The notes beneath the pieces are model-generated. The model ran no database searches and was not told where the DNA came from. It saw only the letters and a program-made list of their open reading frames with translations. Below are positions 9,187 to 19,063 of a DNA stretch of 40,565 nucleotides, piece by piece. Source of the stretch: Acetobacter orleanensis (GTDB lineage: Bacteria > Pseudomonadota > Alphaproteobacteria > Acetobacterales > Acetobacteraceae); NCBI RefSeq assembly GCF_001581005.1, contig NZ_LHZV01000045.1:1-40565 (forward strand). Reading direction: 5' to 3'. Both the position numbers and the translations under genes were made by a program. Positions within the stretch are counted from its first letter, which is position 1, and every line of letters begins with the position of its first letter.

Positions 9187-9215
9187 ACGGGAAGGCTCAG
9201 GCCTTCCCGTTTTTT
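9187..9215 (+). terminator. Intrinsic terminator of clpB
   Basis: ACGGGAAGGC (9187-9196) pairs perfectly with GCCTTCCCGT (9201-9210) around a 4-base loop, then TTTTT. It sits 27 bases after the clpB stop. Confidence 0.93.
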
Positions 9216-9244
9216 ATTGCGCGCATGACAAAGGGAGTTTCCTT

Positions 9245-9877
9245 ATGGCTGAACCCAACTGGCTGATCTGGGCCCGTGAACTTCAGGGCATTTCCCAGAC
9301 TGGCCTGACCTATGCCAAAGACCCTTTTGACAAAGAACGCTATGAAATGCTGCGCACCCTTGCGGCAAAAATGATGGCGGAAGGCAGCGGCCTACCCGCC
9401 GCAAAAATCGAAACCATTTTTCAGGAACATTCCGGCTACGCCACACCAAAACTGGAAGTGCGCGTCGGTGTGTTTGACAAGGATGGCCGCATTCTGATGG
9501 TGCGGGAAGTGCTGGACCAGAACAAATGGACCGTGCCCGGCGGCTGGAGCGATGTGAACCTGACCGCCGCAGACTGCGCCGCCAAGGAAGTCTGGGAAGA
9601 AACCGGCTATACCGTGCGCATTACCAAACTCGCCATGGCGCTGGACCGCGCCACGCAGGGGCATCAGCCGCCCGAAGCATTCAGCGTGACCAAGCTGTTT
9701 TTCCTTGGAGAACTGACTGGGGGCACCCCCACCACCAGTATTGAAACCAGCGAAGTACGCTTTTTCGCTCATGATGAAATCCCTGAGGATCTTTCAACCG
9801 GTCGCATTCTCCCGCACCAGATTGAACGCCTCTTTGCGCACCATGCAACCCCAGCCCTGCCAACCGAGTTCGACTGA
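9245..9877 (+). CDS. NUDIX hydrolase with N-terminal accessory domain
   Basis: A cytoplasmic hydrolase of nucleoside diphosphates linked to another moiety. Residues 1-65 form the helical N-terminal domain that marks a NUDIX subgroup (NWLIWARELQGISQTGL); the NUDIX fold follows. The NUDIX box reads GGWSDVN, then LTAADCAA, then KEVWEETGY: the EEtG metal-binding core is intact, but the upstream Glu is replaced by Leu and the Arg before EV by Lys. Such changes are seen in this N-domain subgroup, so activity is plausible. Substrate is unknown; ADP-ribose- or CDP-alcohol-type substrates are known in relatives. A GGGAG box lies 7 bases before the ATG, and the clpB terminator isolates it from clpB. 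Confidence 0.87.
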   Translation: MAEPNWLIWARELQGISQTGLTYAKDPFDKERYEMLRTLAAKMMAEGSGLPAAKIETIFQEHSGYATPKLEVRVGVFDKDGRILMVREVLDQNKWTVPGGWSDVNLTAADCAAKEVWEETGYTVRITKLAMALDRATQGHQPPEAFSVTKLFFLGELTGGTPTTSIETSEVRFFAHDEIPEDLSTGRILPHQIERLFAHHATPALPTEFD

Positions 9878-10060
9878 CGCTGCTCTTGTTTTAACAGAAC
9901 CGCGCGCCCGACTTTCTTTCGCAATATCGACAGACTGGCGCTTCATATATCTCATACGACACCGGGTAAGCTCCAAAGCTACCCGGACCAGACGCTTCTC
10001 CTCTACAGCCGCATTTTTATGCTAAAATACGTGCCGCTGACTCTGACCGGAAGACACGCC

Positions 10061-11017
10061 ATGCCAAACCCGAAACCCCTGATCCTGTCCTTTGGCAGCA
10101 TCAATATTGACGTTACCGCGCGGGCGGCCCGCCTGCCACGCCCCGGTGAGACGGTGCATGGGGAAAGCTATGCCGTCATGCTTGGTGGCAAAGGCAGCAA
10201 TCAGGCGGCAGCGGCGGGACGGCTGGCAGAAGGCTCCGGCATACAGGTTGCTCTGGCCGGGCGTATCGGGCAGGACAGCTTCGGCGCGCAGGCACGGCGG
10301 GAGCTTGAACGCTTTGGCGTGGACCTTTCTCCGTTACGGGAAGATGCCGCCAACCCAACCGGCGTTGCCCTGATCGGCATTGATGGCAGCGGCGAAAACT
10401 GCATTACCGTTGTCGGTGGCGCAAACATGGCGGTGGATGAGACGGATGTTGAGGCCGCCGCCCAATGGCTGGAGCGCACATCCGTCCTCCTGCTGCAACT
10501 GGAAGTGCCGCAGAAAGCCGTTCTGGCCGCAGCCCGCAAAGCCAGAGCAGCAGGCGCGATCGTGGTGCTGGACCCTGCCCCAGCACCAGAGCAGGGTCTT
10601 CTGGACGAGCTCTGGCAGGAAATTGATATTCTCACACCCAATGAAAGCGAAACTTTCCAATTAACGGGCATCCGGCCCGAAAGCGCAGACGATGCCGCAA
10701 AAGCTGCGAACCTGCTTTTGGCAAAGGGTGTCAAAGCCGTTCTGGTTAAAATGGGAAGCCGTGGCGTGTTCTGGCATGACGGAACGCAGAGCGGGCTTTG
10801 TGCGCCATTTAGCGTTCAACCCGTCGATACGGTCGCGGCGGGAGACTGCTTCAACGCGGGACTGGCCTTTGCACTGGCTCAGGGACAGCCGCTTTCAAAA
10901 GCCGTCCGCATTGCCTCGGCTTGCGGCGCGCTGGCCACCACCCGTCACGGTGCCGCGGATGCTGCCCCAGACTGGAAGACCGTAGAGACTCTTATGGCCG
11001 CGCAGCCAGAACGGTAA
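10061..11017 (+). CDS. rbsK: Ribokinase (PfkB family)
   Basis: Ribokinase phosphorylates D-ribose to ribose-5-phosphate with ATP. The 318-residue product starts with the sugar-binding strand LSFGSINIDVTARAARLPRPGE and the GGKGSNQAAAAGRL motif typical of ribokinases. The C-terminal PfkB signature DTVAAGDCFNAGLAFAL contains the catalytic Asp. ATG 10061 is chosen because family similarity begins there; the ATG at 10019 adds an unrelated 14 residues. No ribose transporter or regulator is adjacent, so it may serve salvage of ribose from nucleosides. Other PfkB sugar substrates remain possible. It faces hflX convergently. Confidence 0.88.
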   Translation: MPNPKPLILSFGSINIDVTARAARLPRPGETVHGESYAVMLGGKGSNQAAAAGRLAEGSGIQVALAGRIGQDSFGAQARRELERFGVDLSPLREDAANPTGVALIGIDGSGENCITVVGGANMAVDETDVEAAAQWLERTSVLLLQLEVPQKAVLAAARKARAAGAIVVLDPAPAPEQGLLDELWQEIDILTPNESETFQLTGIRPESADDAAKAANLLLAKGVKAVLVKMGSRGVFWHDGTQSGLCAPFSVQPVDTVAAGDCFNAGLAFALAQGQPLSKAVRIASACGALATTRHGAADAAPDWKTVETLMAAQPER

Positions 11018-11096
11018 AGTTGCTTCAAAAAGTGCAGAAACATCGTTCACGCATGACAGCAGAACACCGGCAAGAGTTATTCTGGTCCTCTGCCTT

Positions 11097-11124
11097 GCCG
11101 CCATAACCGTATGGTCATGGCGGC
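11097..11124. terminator. Hairpin between convergent rbsK and hflX
   Basis: GCCGCCAT (11097-11104) pairs with ATGGCGGC (11117-11124), followed on the plus strand by a TTAAGCGTATTTT stretch. It is a probable rbsK terminator with a poor T-run. It lies 80 bases past the rbsK stop and 13 bases beyond the hflX stop. Confidence 0.45.
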
Positions 11125-11136
11125 TTAAGCGTATTT

Positions 11137-12453
11137 TCAGGCTAGAATTGGCTCAACCTGCTTAAACAGCATTTCAAAACGCGCACGGTCTTCCGCCTTG
11201 ATGCGCACAAAAATATTCGCGCAGCTTTCATCATCCGTGCGGTCCAGCACTTCACCATGCTGATAGAGCCAAGCGGAAGCGGCCCCATCGGACAGCGGCA
11301 CGCGGTAACGCACCTCTTCCATAGCTTCCGTCATCTGCCGGTCAATCAGCGCCATCAGTTCTGGCAGACCATCTCCCGTCATGGCGGAAATGGCTGTGGC
11401 ATCCCCCAGTTGGGCCAGTTCCTCTGGCCCGCCAAGCAGATCCACCTTGTTCAGCACTTCAATCATGCGGCTAGACCAGTCTGGCTCAATCATGTTGTCC
11501 CGCGCCATGCCATCCAGAACGTGGAACACGTCTTTTTTCTGGGCCGCACTATCGGGGTGCGCAATGTCGCGCACATGCAGGATAATGTCCGCTTCCGCGA
11601 CCTCTTCCAGCGTTGCGCGGAACGCCGCAATAAGTTCTGTCGGCAGATCACTGATAAAACCCACAGTGTCGGACAAAATGATCCGGCGGCCAGATGGCAG
11701 CGTGATGGCGCGCATTGTTGGGTCCAGCGTTGCAAAAAGCTGGTCCTTTGCGTAAACCGCAGCCCCTGTCAGCGCATTGAACAGCGTGGATTTGCCCGCG
11801 TTGGTATAGCCCACCAGCGCCACCACCGGAAACGGCACCCGCTTGCGAGCCTGACGGTGCAGGCCACGGGTGCGGCGCACCTGTTCCAGATCTTTCTTGA
11901 GCCGCACAATGCGGTCCCCGATCATCCGGCGGTCGGCCTCAATCTGTGTTTCACCCGGACCACCAAGGAAGCCGAAGCCCCCGCGCTGCCGCTCCAGATG
12001 GGTCCACAACCGCACAAGCCGAGAGCGCTGATATTCCAGATGCGCCAGTTCGACCTGCAACGTACCTTCCTTCGTGGCCGCACGTGCCCCGAAGATGTCC
12101 AGAATCAAACCCGTGCGGTCAATAACCTTGCAGCCGAAAGCCGTTTCAAGATTACGCTGCTGGGCAGGGCTGAGCCGCGCATCGACCACCAGCACGTCGA
12201 TTTTCTCAGCCTGAACGGCTATTTTGAGCGAGTCGACCTGCCCTTTACCCAGCAGGGTGGCGGACCGTCTGGCCCGCAGCAGCAAGGTCGCCTGAAGAAC
12301 GATCACCAGCCCGATGGACGCCGCCAGTCCAACCGCTTCTTCCAGCCGGGCTTCCGCCGCCCTTACATCCTGATCATGTGCTGATTTTTCCCAAGGAAGA
12401 ATAACCGCGCCTCGGGTAGCCACGGGTTTTGTATCAGATAAAATCGTCGCCAA
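11137..12453 (-). CDS. hflX: HflX, ribosome-associated GTPase
   Basis: HflX is a TRAFAC-class GTPase that binds 50S subunits and splits stalled or hibernating 70S ribosomes under stress. The HflX domain comes first ([10 protein letters not shown], then [12 protein letters not shown]). A glycine-rich linker ([12 protein letters not shown]) leads to the G domain with P-loop [14 protein letters not shown], switch [10 protein letters not shown] and NKVD. The start is uncertain. A TTG at 12453 overlaps the last 20 bases of hfq and gives 438 residues. The only ATG (12540) would add residues encoded inside hfq in another frame, without family similarity. It is the last gene of the dusB-ntrBCYX-hfq-hflX operon; pairing of hfq with hflX is widespread. 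Confidence 0.93.
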   Translation of the reverse strand: MATILSDTKPVATRGAVILPWEKSAHDQDVRAAEARLEEAVGLAASIGLVIVLQATLLLRARRSATLLGKGQVDSLKIAVQAEKIDVLVVDARLSPAQQRNLETAFGCKVIDRTGLILDIFGARAATKEGTLQVELAHLEYQRSRLVRLWTHLERQRGGFGFLGGPGETQIEADRRMIGDRIVRLKKDLEQVRRTRGLHRQARKRVPFPVVALVGYTNAGKSTLFNALTGAAVYAKDQLFATLDPTMRAITLPSGRRIILSDTVGFISDLPTELIAAFRATLEEVAEADIILHVRDIAHPDSAAQKKDVFHVLDGMARDNMIEPDWSSRMIEVLNKVDLLGGPEELAQLGDATAISAMTGDGLPELMALIDRQMTEAMEEVRYRVPLSDGAASAWLYQHGEVLDRTDDESCANIFVRIKAEDRARFEMLFKQVEPILA

Positions 12454-12718
12454 GTGTGGGCTCTCTGTCTGTCTGGGCACCAGAATGGGGTGCTTCAAAG
12501 ATATTAATAGGCACAGTCGGCATGACCGTGCTGATGGCATGCTTGTAAATCAGCTGTGTCTGCTCATCGCGTTTCAGCAGAACAGTCGCATCATCAAACC
12601 ACGTAATATTGCCCTGCAATTTCACGCCATTTACGAGAAAAACTGTCACAGATGAACGCGAGCGGCGAATCTGGCTCAGAAACGCATCCTGCACATTGTA
12701 TCCGGTGTCCTTATCCAC
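12434..12718 (-). CDS. hfq: Hfq, RNA chaperone
   Basis: Hfq is a ring-shaped hexamer that pairs small RNAs with mRNAs. The 94-residue protein has the Sm1 motif ([22 protein letters not shown]), the [13 protein letters not shown] segment and the Sm2 motif with IYKHAISTV, in which the KH pair binds uridines. The acidic C-terminal tail is short, as in other alphaproteobacteria. The start codon is GTG at 12718. It follows ntrX by 68 bases and overlaps hflX. Placement in the ntr operon is the usual alphaproteobacterial arrangement and links nitrogen control with post-transcriptional regulation. Confidence 0.97.
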   Translation of the reverse strand: MDKDTGYNVQDAFLSQIRRSRSSVTVFLVNGVKLQGNITWFDDATVLLKRDEQTQLIYKHAISTVMPTVPINIFEAPHSGAQTDREPTLGDDFI

Positions 12719-12763
12719 GGTAGAGGCCCTATTCTCTTTTTTTTGTTACAGCCGGACGAAGGC

Positions 12764-12781
12764 TTGCACTCAGGAGTGCAA
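12764..12781. other. Stem-loop in the ntrX-hfq gap
   Basis: TTGCACT (12764-12770) pairs with AGTGCAA (12775-12781) around a 4-base loop. On the transcribed minus strand no T-run follows; an A-run lies some 20 bases on. It could be a partial terminator, RNA-stability element or hfq leader structure. Confidence 0.4.
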
Positions 12782-12786
12782 ACACG

Positions 12787-14178
12787 TTAGCCGACCCCTC
12801 GTTCCTCAGAGGTTACACCAAGCTGCTTGAGTTTGCGATGCAGCGCACTGCGCTCCATGCCTACAAAAATTGCCGTCCGGCTGATATTTCCGCCAAAACG
12901 TAGCAGTTGCGCCTGTAGATACTGCGTCTCAAACATATCACGCGCCTCCCGCAAGGGCAGGCTCATGACATCAGCGGACGCATCAAACTTCAGCAGAGCC
13001 GGAGCCCCCTCACCTATGGTGGAAGGCAGCATTTCCGCGCGGATTGGCTCCACGCTGTTACCCGGCATCATGATCAGCACGCGTTCCATCAGGTTGCGCA
13101 ACTCCCGCGCATTCCCCGGCCAGTCATACGCCTGAAGGGCGGCTACCGCATCCGCTGAGAGTTCACGCTGGGGCAGACCAGCCATCTCCGCAGCGCGACG
13201 CAAAAACAGTTCCGCAAGGCCCGGAATATCATCCCGCCGGTCCCGCAGGCCCGGCAGACGCAACGGCACAACCGCCAGCCGGTAATACAGGTCTTCCCGG
13301 AAGCGCCCGGCCATGATCTCGGCCTGCAAATCCCGATTGGTGGTCGCCAGAACCCGGATATCCACCTTGACACGGGTTGAACCACCCAACCGCTCAAAAG
13401 TCTGGTCCTGCAAGGCGCGAACAATCTTGCCCTGTGTTTCCAGCGGCATATCCGCCACTTCATCCAGCACCAGTGTGCCGCCATGGGCGCGTTCCAGCAC
13501 GCCGGTGCGCCGCCCCGTGCCGTCCGCAGCCCCTTCCAGCCCGAACAGTTCTTCCTCAAACCGGTTGGGAGCCAGAATGGCGCAGTTCAGCGCCACAAAC
13601 GGTCCATCTGTCCGGCGAGACCGCGCATGGATCATCCGAGCCGCGACTTCCTTGCCCGAGCCGGGGCCACCTGTAATCAACACACGTGAGCCCGTGGGGG
13701 CGACCCGTTCAATCTGGCCGCGAACAGCCGCGATGACAGCGCTGTTGCCAAACAGTTCTGTGTCCTGCCCGGCGCGCAGGCGCAGTTCCTCGTTTTCTCT
13801 CGCCAGACGGGAGGCTTCCAGCGCACGCCGCACCACAACCAGAAGGCGGTCGGCCTGAAACGGCTTTTCAATAAAATCATACGCACCGTGCTGGAGCGCT
13901 GCGACTGCGGTTTCAATCGTGCCGTGCCCGGAAATCATAATGACCGGCACAGAGGGTTCTTCCGCATGCAGGACGTTCAGAATACCCAGCCCATCCAGTT
14001 GGGAATCCCGCAGCCAGACATCCAGAATCACCAGAGACGGTCTGCGCGCGCGAAAGGCGGCTATTGCGGCATCAGATGTCGCCGCAACGCGCGTTTCATA
14101 TCCCTCATCTTCAAGAATGCCTTCAATGAGCATCCGGATATCGGGCTCATCATCAACAATCAGGATTTCATGAGCCAT
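12787..14178 (-). CDS. ntrX: NtrX, response regulator partner of NtrY
   Basis: NtrX is the DNA-binding response regulator of the NtrYX two-component system, linked in alphaproteobacteria to nitrogen, redox and envelope control. The receiver domain (1-120) carries the phospho-acceptor Asp53 in LVILDVWLRDS. The AAA+ domain has Walker A GGPGSGKEVAAR and Walker B TLVLDEVADMPL, then a C-terminal Fis-type helix-turn-helix (GNISRTAIFVGMERSALHRKLKQLG). The sigma-54-contact GAFTGA loop is absent (the region reads LEGAADGTGRRTG), which is common in NtrX. It overlaps the end of ntrY by 11 bases, so the pair is translationally coupled. Confidence 0.95.
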   Translation of the reverse strand: MAHEILIVDDEPDIRMLIEGILEDEGYETRVAATSDAAIAAFRARRPSLVILDVWLRDSQLDGLGILNVLHAEEPSVPVIMISGHGTIETAVAALQHGAYDFIEKPFQADRLLVVVRRALEASRLARENEELRLRAGQDTELFGNSAVIAAVRGQIERVAPTGSRVLITGGPGSGKEVAARMIHARSRRTDGPFVALNCAILAPNRFEEELFGLEGAADGTGRRTGVLERAHGGTLVLDEVADMPLETQGKIVRALQDQTFERLGGSTRVKVDIRVLATTNRDLQAEIMAGRFREDLYYRLAVVPLRLPGLRDRRDDIPGLAELFLRRAAEMAGLPQRELSADAVAALQAYDWPGNARELRNLMERVLIMMPGNSVEPIRAEMLPSTIGEGAPALLKFDASADVMSLPLREARDMFETQYLQAQLLRFGGNISRTAIFVGMERSALHRKLKQLGVTSEERGVG

Positions 14179-16429
14179 GGTCGTCCTTCATCGGCAAAAT
14201 CAGAATAGCCACAGTTCCTGTTTCCTCCGCCCTATCTTCCAGACGCACCGCTCCCCCATGGTCTTCCATAATCTTTTTGACAATGGCCAGACCCAGCCCG
14301 GTGCCCTTAGCCTTGTGCGTCACGTATGGTTCGGTCAACCGGTGCCTGTCGCCCGAAGGCAGACCGACGCCGTTATCTGCAACAGAAATTTCGATGTTGC
14401 CTTCCCACTCCTTCAGGCCAATCCATACCGCACTGGCCACATGCGCACCATTTCCCTCAACATCACCCTGTTTTGCTGTCATGGCAATGGCATCCGCTGC
14501 ATTCTGCAACAGGTTGATGAGCGCCTGACTGATCAACCGCCTGTCACACCGCACCACCGGGCCTCTGTCCGGCAGAGCAACATGATAGGTAATTTCCGGA
14601 TGGGCGTTGCGCTGAAGAACCAGAACTTCTCGTATAATGCGGGAAAGATCCTCATTAGTCATCACCGGTTGCGGCATACGGGCAAAGGCTGAAAACTCAT
14701 CCACCATACGGCCAATGTCCCCCACCTGCCGCACGATGGTATCCGCGCACTGGGCAAATGTTTCCGGGTCTGACGTAATTTCTCGCAGGAAGCGGCGCTT
14801 GAGCCGCTCAGCGGCAAGCTGAATGGGTGTCAGCGGGTTCTTGATTTCATGCGCAATCCGGCGCGCCACATCTGCCCATGCCGCCTTGCGCTGGGCCTGT
14901 TGCAGCGCCGTGATGTCATCAAACGTCATCACGTAGCCTTCAGTCACCGTACCGCGCAGTTCCGCACCAATACGCACAAGAAGGATACGCCGGCTGGTTT
15001 CTGGTCCGGTCTGCACTTCCCGCGTAATCACCTGATCGGGCACAGAACGCACATCAGCCAGCAATTCCGCAAATTCCGGAACACGGATGGCCAGCGGCTC
15101 ACCAATGGCATCCATCAGGTCTGTTTGCAGCAGCAGGCTCGCGGCCCGGTTGGGCAGTTCGATCCTCTGCTCCACATCCAGCCCGATCACCCCGGCGGAC
15201 ACGCCGGACAGAACAGCCTCCGTAAAGCGCCGCCGCTCATTAATCTGCCCGTAGGCCACCATCAGTTCGGACCGCTGGCTGGCCAACTGTTCTGTCATAC
15301 GGTTGAAGGCACGGGAGAGACTTGTAACCTCATCATCCCGGTTGGCCTCGGGCACATGCACGCCCAGATCGCCCTCACTGATCCGGCGGGCCGCCAGAAT
15401 CAGCAGGCCAAGCGGCTTGGCAATCTGGTTGGCCAGAGCCAGACCGATCAACGCCGCCGACGCCAGCACGAGCAGTGCCACCAGCGCAAAAATCATGACA
15501 AAAGTGAACTGAATCTTGGCCCGGTTGCCGTTAAGCCGCCGGTAATCGGCAATCACTTTTTCCGTGCGATGCATGTGTTCCAAAATGGTGGGGTCCACCA
15601 GACGAGTAATCACCAGCATCAGCGCCGGGGTCTGGGAGAGTTCCACCACCGCGCGGACCGTATGTTCATCGGGAGAATCGAGAATAGCCACTTCGTTGGA
15701 ACGGGCCATCATCGTCGCCGCCGGAGGCGGCAGAGCTTGATCCCCCGCACGGCTCATCAGGCCGCCAGAAGCGACAATCTTATTGGTAATCGGGTCATAC
15801 ACCAGCGCATCGGTCAGCCCGCGCACGGTGGCCTGACTGTCCAGCATTTCCGCCAACGCATCGTGATCCTGCAACAGGTTCATGCCGCTGGCTGCCAGTT
15901 CGTTCTGCGCACTCATGATGTAGTTGGACATGGAGAACGCATCTGTCCGGATATTGGCATTATGTTCCGCCAGATACCCGCGGGAGGCCTCCATGGCCTC
16001 ATTCAGCGCCGTATTCACCCGGTCTGAAAACCAGATCTGAATCCCGTAGTGAAAAAACAGGGTGGCGAACACCCCCACCACCAGCGTGGGCGCCACCGCC
16101 ACAATCCCGAACAGCGTGACCAGCCGCACATGGAGTCTGGCTCCAGCCAGCCCTTTGCGGTGCTCTACCAGCATGGGCCCCACGCGCATGGCCACTGCCA
16201 GCAGCAGCAGGCCCAGCACAAGACCGTTCAGCACCACCACCAGCCGCTCGATTACCGCATAATGGCCGAAGGACATCCCGCCGGACAGCACCACAAATGT
16301 CGCAAAGCCGAGGCCCAGCGCCAGAGCCGCCAGAGTAAGCGCCACGCTCTTCCGTTCCAGAGACCGCAAAAGCCAATGGAGCCGCGTGCGGGCCAGAAGA
16401 GTGCTCAGGGAGGACAGAAAGCGCTGCAT
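14168..16429 (-). CDS. ntrY: NtrY, membrane sensor histidine kinase
   Basis: NtrY is the inner-membrane kinase that phosphorylates NtrX. In the 753 residues are four hydrophobic N-terminal segments, an extracytoplasmic region, a further membrane helix near 300 (FVMIFALVALLVLASAALIG), a HAMP linker, a PAS region, the phospho-acceptor His in RIAHEIKNPLTPIQLAAERLKRRF-like sequence (first 20 residues shown by family alignment) and a complete ATPase domain with NLLQNAADA and GTGLGLAIVKKI. Length and topology are normal for alphaproteobacterial NtrY. It lies 9 bases after ntrC and overlaps ntrX, within the single nitrogen-control operon. The stimulus is not evident from sequence. Confidence 0.95.
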   Translation of the reverse strand: MQRFLSSLSTLLARTRLHWLLRSLERKSVALTLAALALGLGFATFVVLSGGMSFGHYAVIERLVVVLNGLVLGLLLLAVAMRVGPMLVEHRKGLAGARLHVRLVTLFGIVAVAPTLVVGVFATLFFHYGIQIWFSDRVNTALNEAMEASRGYLAEHNANIRTDAFSMSNYIMSAQNELAASGMNLLQDHDALAEMLDSQATVRGLTDALVYDPITNKIVASGGLMSRAGDQALPPPAATMMARSNEVAILDSPDEHTVRAVVELSQTPALMLVITRLVDPTILEHMHRTEKVIADYRRLNGNRAKIQFTFVMIFALVALLVLASAALIGLALANQIAKPLGLLILAARRISEGDLGVHVPEANRDDEVTSLSRAFNRMTEQLASQRSELMVAYGQINERRRFTEAVLSGVSAGVIGLDVEQRIELPNRAASLLLQTDLMDAIGEPLAIRVPEFAELLADVRSVPDQVITREVQTGPETSRRILLVRIGAELRGTVTEGYVMTFDDITALQQAQRKAAWADVARRIAHEIKNPLTPIQLAAERLKRRFLREITSDPETFAQCADTIVRQVGDIGRMVDEFSAFARMPQPVMTNEDLSRIIREVLVLQRNAHPEITYHVALPDRGPVVRCDRRLISQALINLLQNAADAIAMTAKQGDVEGNGAHVASAVWIGLKEWEGNIEISVADNGVGLPSGDRHRLTEPYVTHKAKGTGLGLAIVKKIMEDHGGAVRLEDRAEETGTVAILILPMKDDHGS

Positions 16430-16438
16430 GCAGGCAGG

Positions 16439-17887
16439 TTAGACCACACCGCGCACAACGGGAATTTCAAGTTCGCGAATTTTCTTGCGCAGCGTATTCC
16501 GGTTCAGCCCCAGCATGGCCGCCGCCTTGATCTGGTTGCCGCGCGTTTCCAGTAATGTCATCTGAATCAAGGGACGTTCCACCTCCGCAATCACGCGTGC
16601 ATAGAGGTCATGCAAGGGCATCCCCTCCCGCCCAGCGGTCAGATACCGCATGATGTGCCGGGAGATGGCATCAGACAGCGGTTCTTCCACTGTCGCTTTT
16701 TCCGCAATCACCTCATGCGCCAACGGCTCGGCCAGCTCCGCATCAATCAGATCACTACTGATAGTCTCCTGCGGGTAAAGTGCTACAATGCGCCGCATGA
16801 GGTTTTCAAGCTCACGCACATTGCCCGGCCAACGCCATGATTGCAGGCGGGCAATAGCGCCCTCGTCCAGCCTTCGGGCACCGGCTCCCGTTTCCCGGCT
16901 CAGCGCCAGAAAATGGCGCGCCAGAAGCGGGATATCCTCCAGCCGCTCGCGCAGGGGCGGCAAACGCAACGGCACGACATTCAGACGGTAATATAAATCT
17001 TCCCGGAACGTCCCGGCCCGGATCGCCTGCCTCAGGTCACGGTGCGTTGCGGCAATAATCCGCACATCCGCCTTGATTGGGGCACGCCCCCCAACGGTGG
17101 TAAACTCCCCTTCCTGCAAGACACGCAGCAACCGCGTCTGTGCTTCTGGGGGCATATCGCCAATTTCATCTAAAAACAGCGTCCCGCCCGTGGCCTGCTC
17201 AAAGCGGCCGGGGCTGCGGCCCGTGGGGGCACCGGGGCTCCGCTCCTGCCCGAACAGTTCACTTTCAATCTGGTCCCGCGGGATAGCGGCCATATTGACG
17301 GCTATAAACGGCCCGCCGCGCCTGCGCCCATACTCATGCAAAGCACGTGCCACCAGTTCCTTGCCGGTCCCACTTTCGCCACTCACCATCACGGTCAGGT
17401 CGGAGGTCGTCAGCCGCGCGATGCTCCGATAAATCCCCTGCATGACCGGGGACTGACCAATAATCGGCAACCGCTCTTCCTGTGGTGTCACCGCCACAGG
17501 CTTATCGACCTCATGCGCCGGAGCCACCAACGCACGCGCCACAACACTCAGCAGTTCTTTCAGGTCAAACGGTTTGGCCAAATACTCAAACGCGCCGCGC
17601 TGCGTCGCCTTCACCGCTGTCACCAGATTGGATTGCGCACTCATAACAATAATGCGCAGGTCCGGCCGGGCCTGCCTGATGCGCGGAATCAGATCCAGCC
17701 CACTGCCATCAGGCATCACCACATCGGTAATCACCAGATCGCCCTCGCCTTCCTCAACCCACTGCCAGAGTGTTGCGGCGTTCGGGGTGGACTGAACCTG
17801 ATACCCGGCCCGCCCCAGCGCCTGCCCGAGCACGGTACGGATGGAGCGGTCATCATCAGCAACAAGAATGGTCGGCAAAGGTGTCAT
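16439..17887 (-). CDS. ntrC: NtrC-family response regulator with degenerate GAFTGA loop
   Basis: NtrC activates nitrogen-assimilation genes when phosphorylated by NtrB. The receiver domain carries Asp55 ([13 protein letters not shown]). The AAA+ domain has Walker [16 protein letters not shown] and Walker [14 protein letters not shown], with a C-terminal Fis-type helix-turn-helix ([21 protein letters not shown]). The stretch where classical NtrC proteins carry GAFTGA, between ELFGQE and GRFEQA, reads [11 protein letters not shown] here. It is one residue shorter and lacks the Phe and Thr needed for sigma-54 contact. Rhodobacter capsulatus NtrC, which works with housekeeping polymerase, is a known precedent for unusual NtrC. 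Inference: target promoters may not use sigma-54. Confidence 0.93.
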   Translation of the reverse strand: MTPLPTILVADDDRSIRTVLGQALGRAGYQVQSTPNAATLWQWVEEGEGDLVITDVVMPDGSGLDLIPRIRQARPDLRIIVMSAQSNLVTAVKATQRGAFEYLAKPFDLKELLSVVARALVAPAHEVDKPVAVTPQEERLPIIGQSPVMQGIYRSIARLTTSDLTVMVSGESGTGKELVARALHEYGRRRGGPFIAVNMAAIPRDQIESELFGQERSPGAPTGRSPGRFEQATGGTLFLDEIGDMPPEAQTRLLRVLQEGEFTTVGGRAPIKADVRIIAATHRDLRQAIRAGTFREDLYYRLNVVPLRLPPLRERLEDIPLLARHFLALSRETGAGARRLDEGAIARLQSWRWPGNVRELENLMRRIVALYPQETISSDLIDAELAEPLAHEVIAEKATVEEPLSDAISRHIMRYLTAGREGMPLHDLYARVIAEVERPLIQMTLLETRGNQIKAAAMLGLNRNTLRKKIRELEIPVVRGVV

Positions 17888-17943
17888 AGGGGTCAGATTA
17901 CACTCAGGACTAAAAATATCATTACAAAAAAAGAACGAAGAGG

Positions 17944-19053
17944 TCAGACGCCTTCGCTGCCCTCAGGCACTACTGGCAGATAGAGGCTGATTTCCGTACG
18001 TCCGGGGCGGCTTTCCACTTCAATCACACCGCCGTGGTCATCCATAATCTTGCCGACAAGCGCCAGCCCCAGCCCGCTTCCACTCATTCTGGTGGTGACA
18101 AACGGCTCGAACAGATGCGGGCGGATTGTTTCCGAAATGCCCGGCCCCGTATCCCGTACCGTCACCACCAGCGGCAGGTGTCGCCATTGCGCGGTGCCCG
18201 GTACGGTCAGCCGGATTCCGGGGCGGTAGCTGGTGCTCAGCGTAATTTCACCCGGCTTGTCCGTCTCCCGAATGGCCTCGGCGGCGTTCTTGACCAGATT
18301 GAGCAGCATCTGCACCAACTGGTCCCGATTCCCCCATACATGCGGCAGAGAGGGATCATACCGCTCCACAATGCGCAGCCCCGCGGCACACCCCTTGCTG
18401 GCCAGCAGGCGCACATGCTCCAGCACGCGATGAATGTTGAGCGAACGAAACTCCGCGGGAGCAGCGCCAAAAATCCCCATGCGTTCGACCAGCGCATCAA
18501 TCCGGTCGACTTCATCACAGATCAGGGTGGCGAGTTCCTTGTCACTTTCCTCCACAGAATTTTCAAGAATCTGTGCGGCTCCCTTAATGCCGGAAAGCGG
18601 GTTGCGCACTTCATGCGCCAGCATTTCCGCCATACCAGACACGCTGCGCGCCGCCGAGCGAAATGCAAGCTGACGGTCCAACACCCGCACGGCGGAAGAA
18701 TCATGAAATGTCAGCAGAATGGAGCCGGGGTAGTCCAGCACATCCGCCCCTTGCACCGTCACCCCTTCATGATGAAAGCGCGGGCTGCTGAAGGTCAGTT
18801 CATGCTCGGTAATGCTGCCGCCGTCCTTGCGCACATGCTGCACAAGCAAAAAAAGCGGATGATCTCCCGGCACCAGATCTTCCAGCGTGCCCTGACAGAG
18901 CTGATGCCGTGACGTTCCAAAAAACTCTTCCGCCGCCGCATTGGCAAAACGCAGCTTGCCGGACGGACCGAGTTCCAACACCGGCACAGGCAAACTGTCC
19001 AGCAGCAGAGCAGCGGACGGGCTACCATCCTGAGGCGATGGTGGCGGCTTCAT
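17944..19053 (-). CDS. ntrB: NtrB, nitrogen-regulation sensor kinase
   Basis: NtrB is the cytoplasmic kinase/phosphatase that controls NtrC in response to PII (GlnB). The product (369 residues from ATG 19053) has a PAS domain near the start ([13 protein letters not shown]), the phospho-acceptor His in [19 protein letters not shown], and an ATPase domain with [13 protein letters not shown] and [18 protein letters not shown]. No membrane segment is present. ATG 19053 follows the dusB stop by 10 bases and begins where family similarity starts; ATG 19074 is a possible alternative overlapping dusB. The gap to ntrC is 56 bases without a terminator. The dusB-ntrB-ntrC order is conserved in alphaproteobacteria. 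Confidence 0.94.
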   Translation of the reverse strand: MKPPPSPQDGSPSAALLLDSLPVPVLELGPSGKLRFANAAAEEFFGTSRHQLCQGTLEDLVPGDHPLFLLVQHVRKDGGSITEHELTFSSPRFHHEGVTVQGADVLDYPGSILLTFHDSSAVRVLDRQLAFRSAARSVSGMAEMLAHEVRNPLSGIKGAAQILENSVEESDKELATLICDEVDRIDALVERMGIFGAAPAEFRSLNIHRVLEHVRLLASKGCAAGLRIVERYDPSLPHVWGNRDQLVQMLLNLVKNAAEAIRETDKPGEITLSTSYRPGIRLTVPGTAQWRHLPLVVTVRDTGPGISETIRPHLFEPFVTTRMSGSGLGLALVGKIMDDHGGVIEVESRPGRTEISLYLPVVPEGSEGV

Positions 19054-19063
19054 ACAGCCTGTT

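Noticed and set aside
11257..12384. Open frame antisense to hflX, and a similar one antisense to ntrY (14849-16027)
   Set aside because: Both are Arg/His/Gln-rich shadows of strongly supported genes with no recognisable domain.
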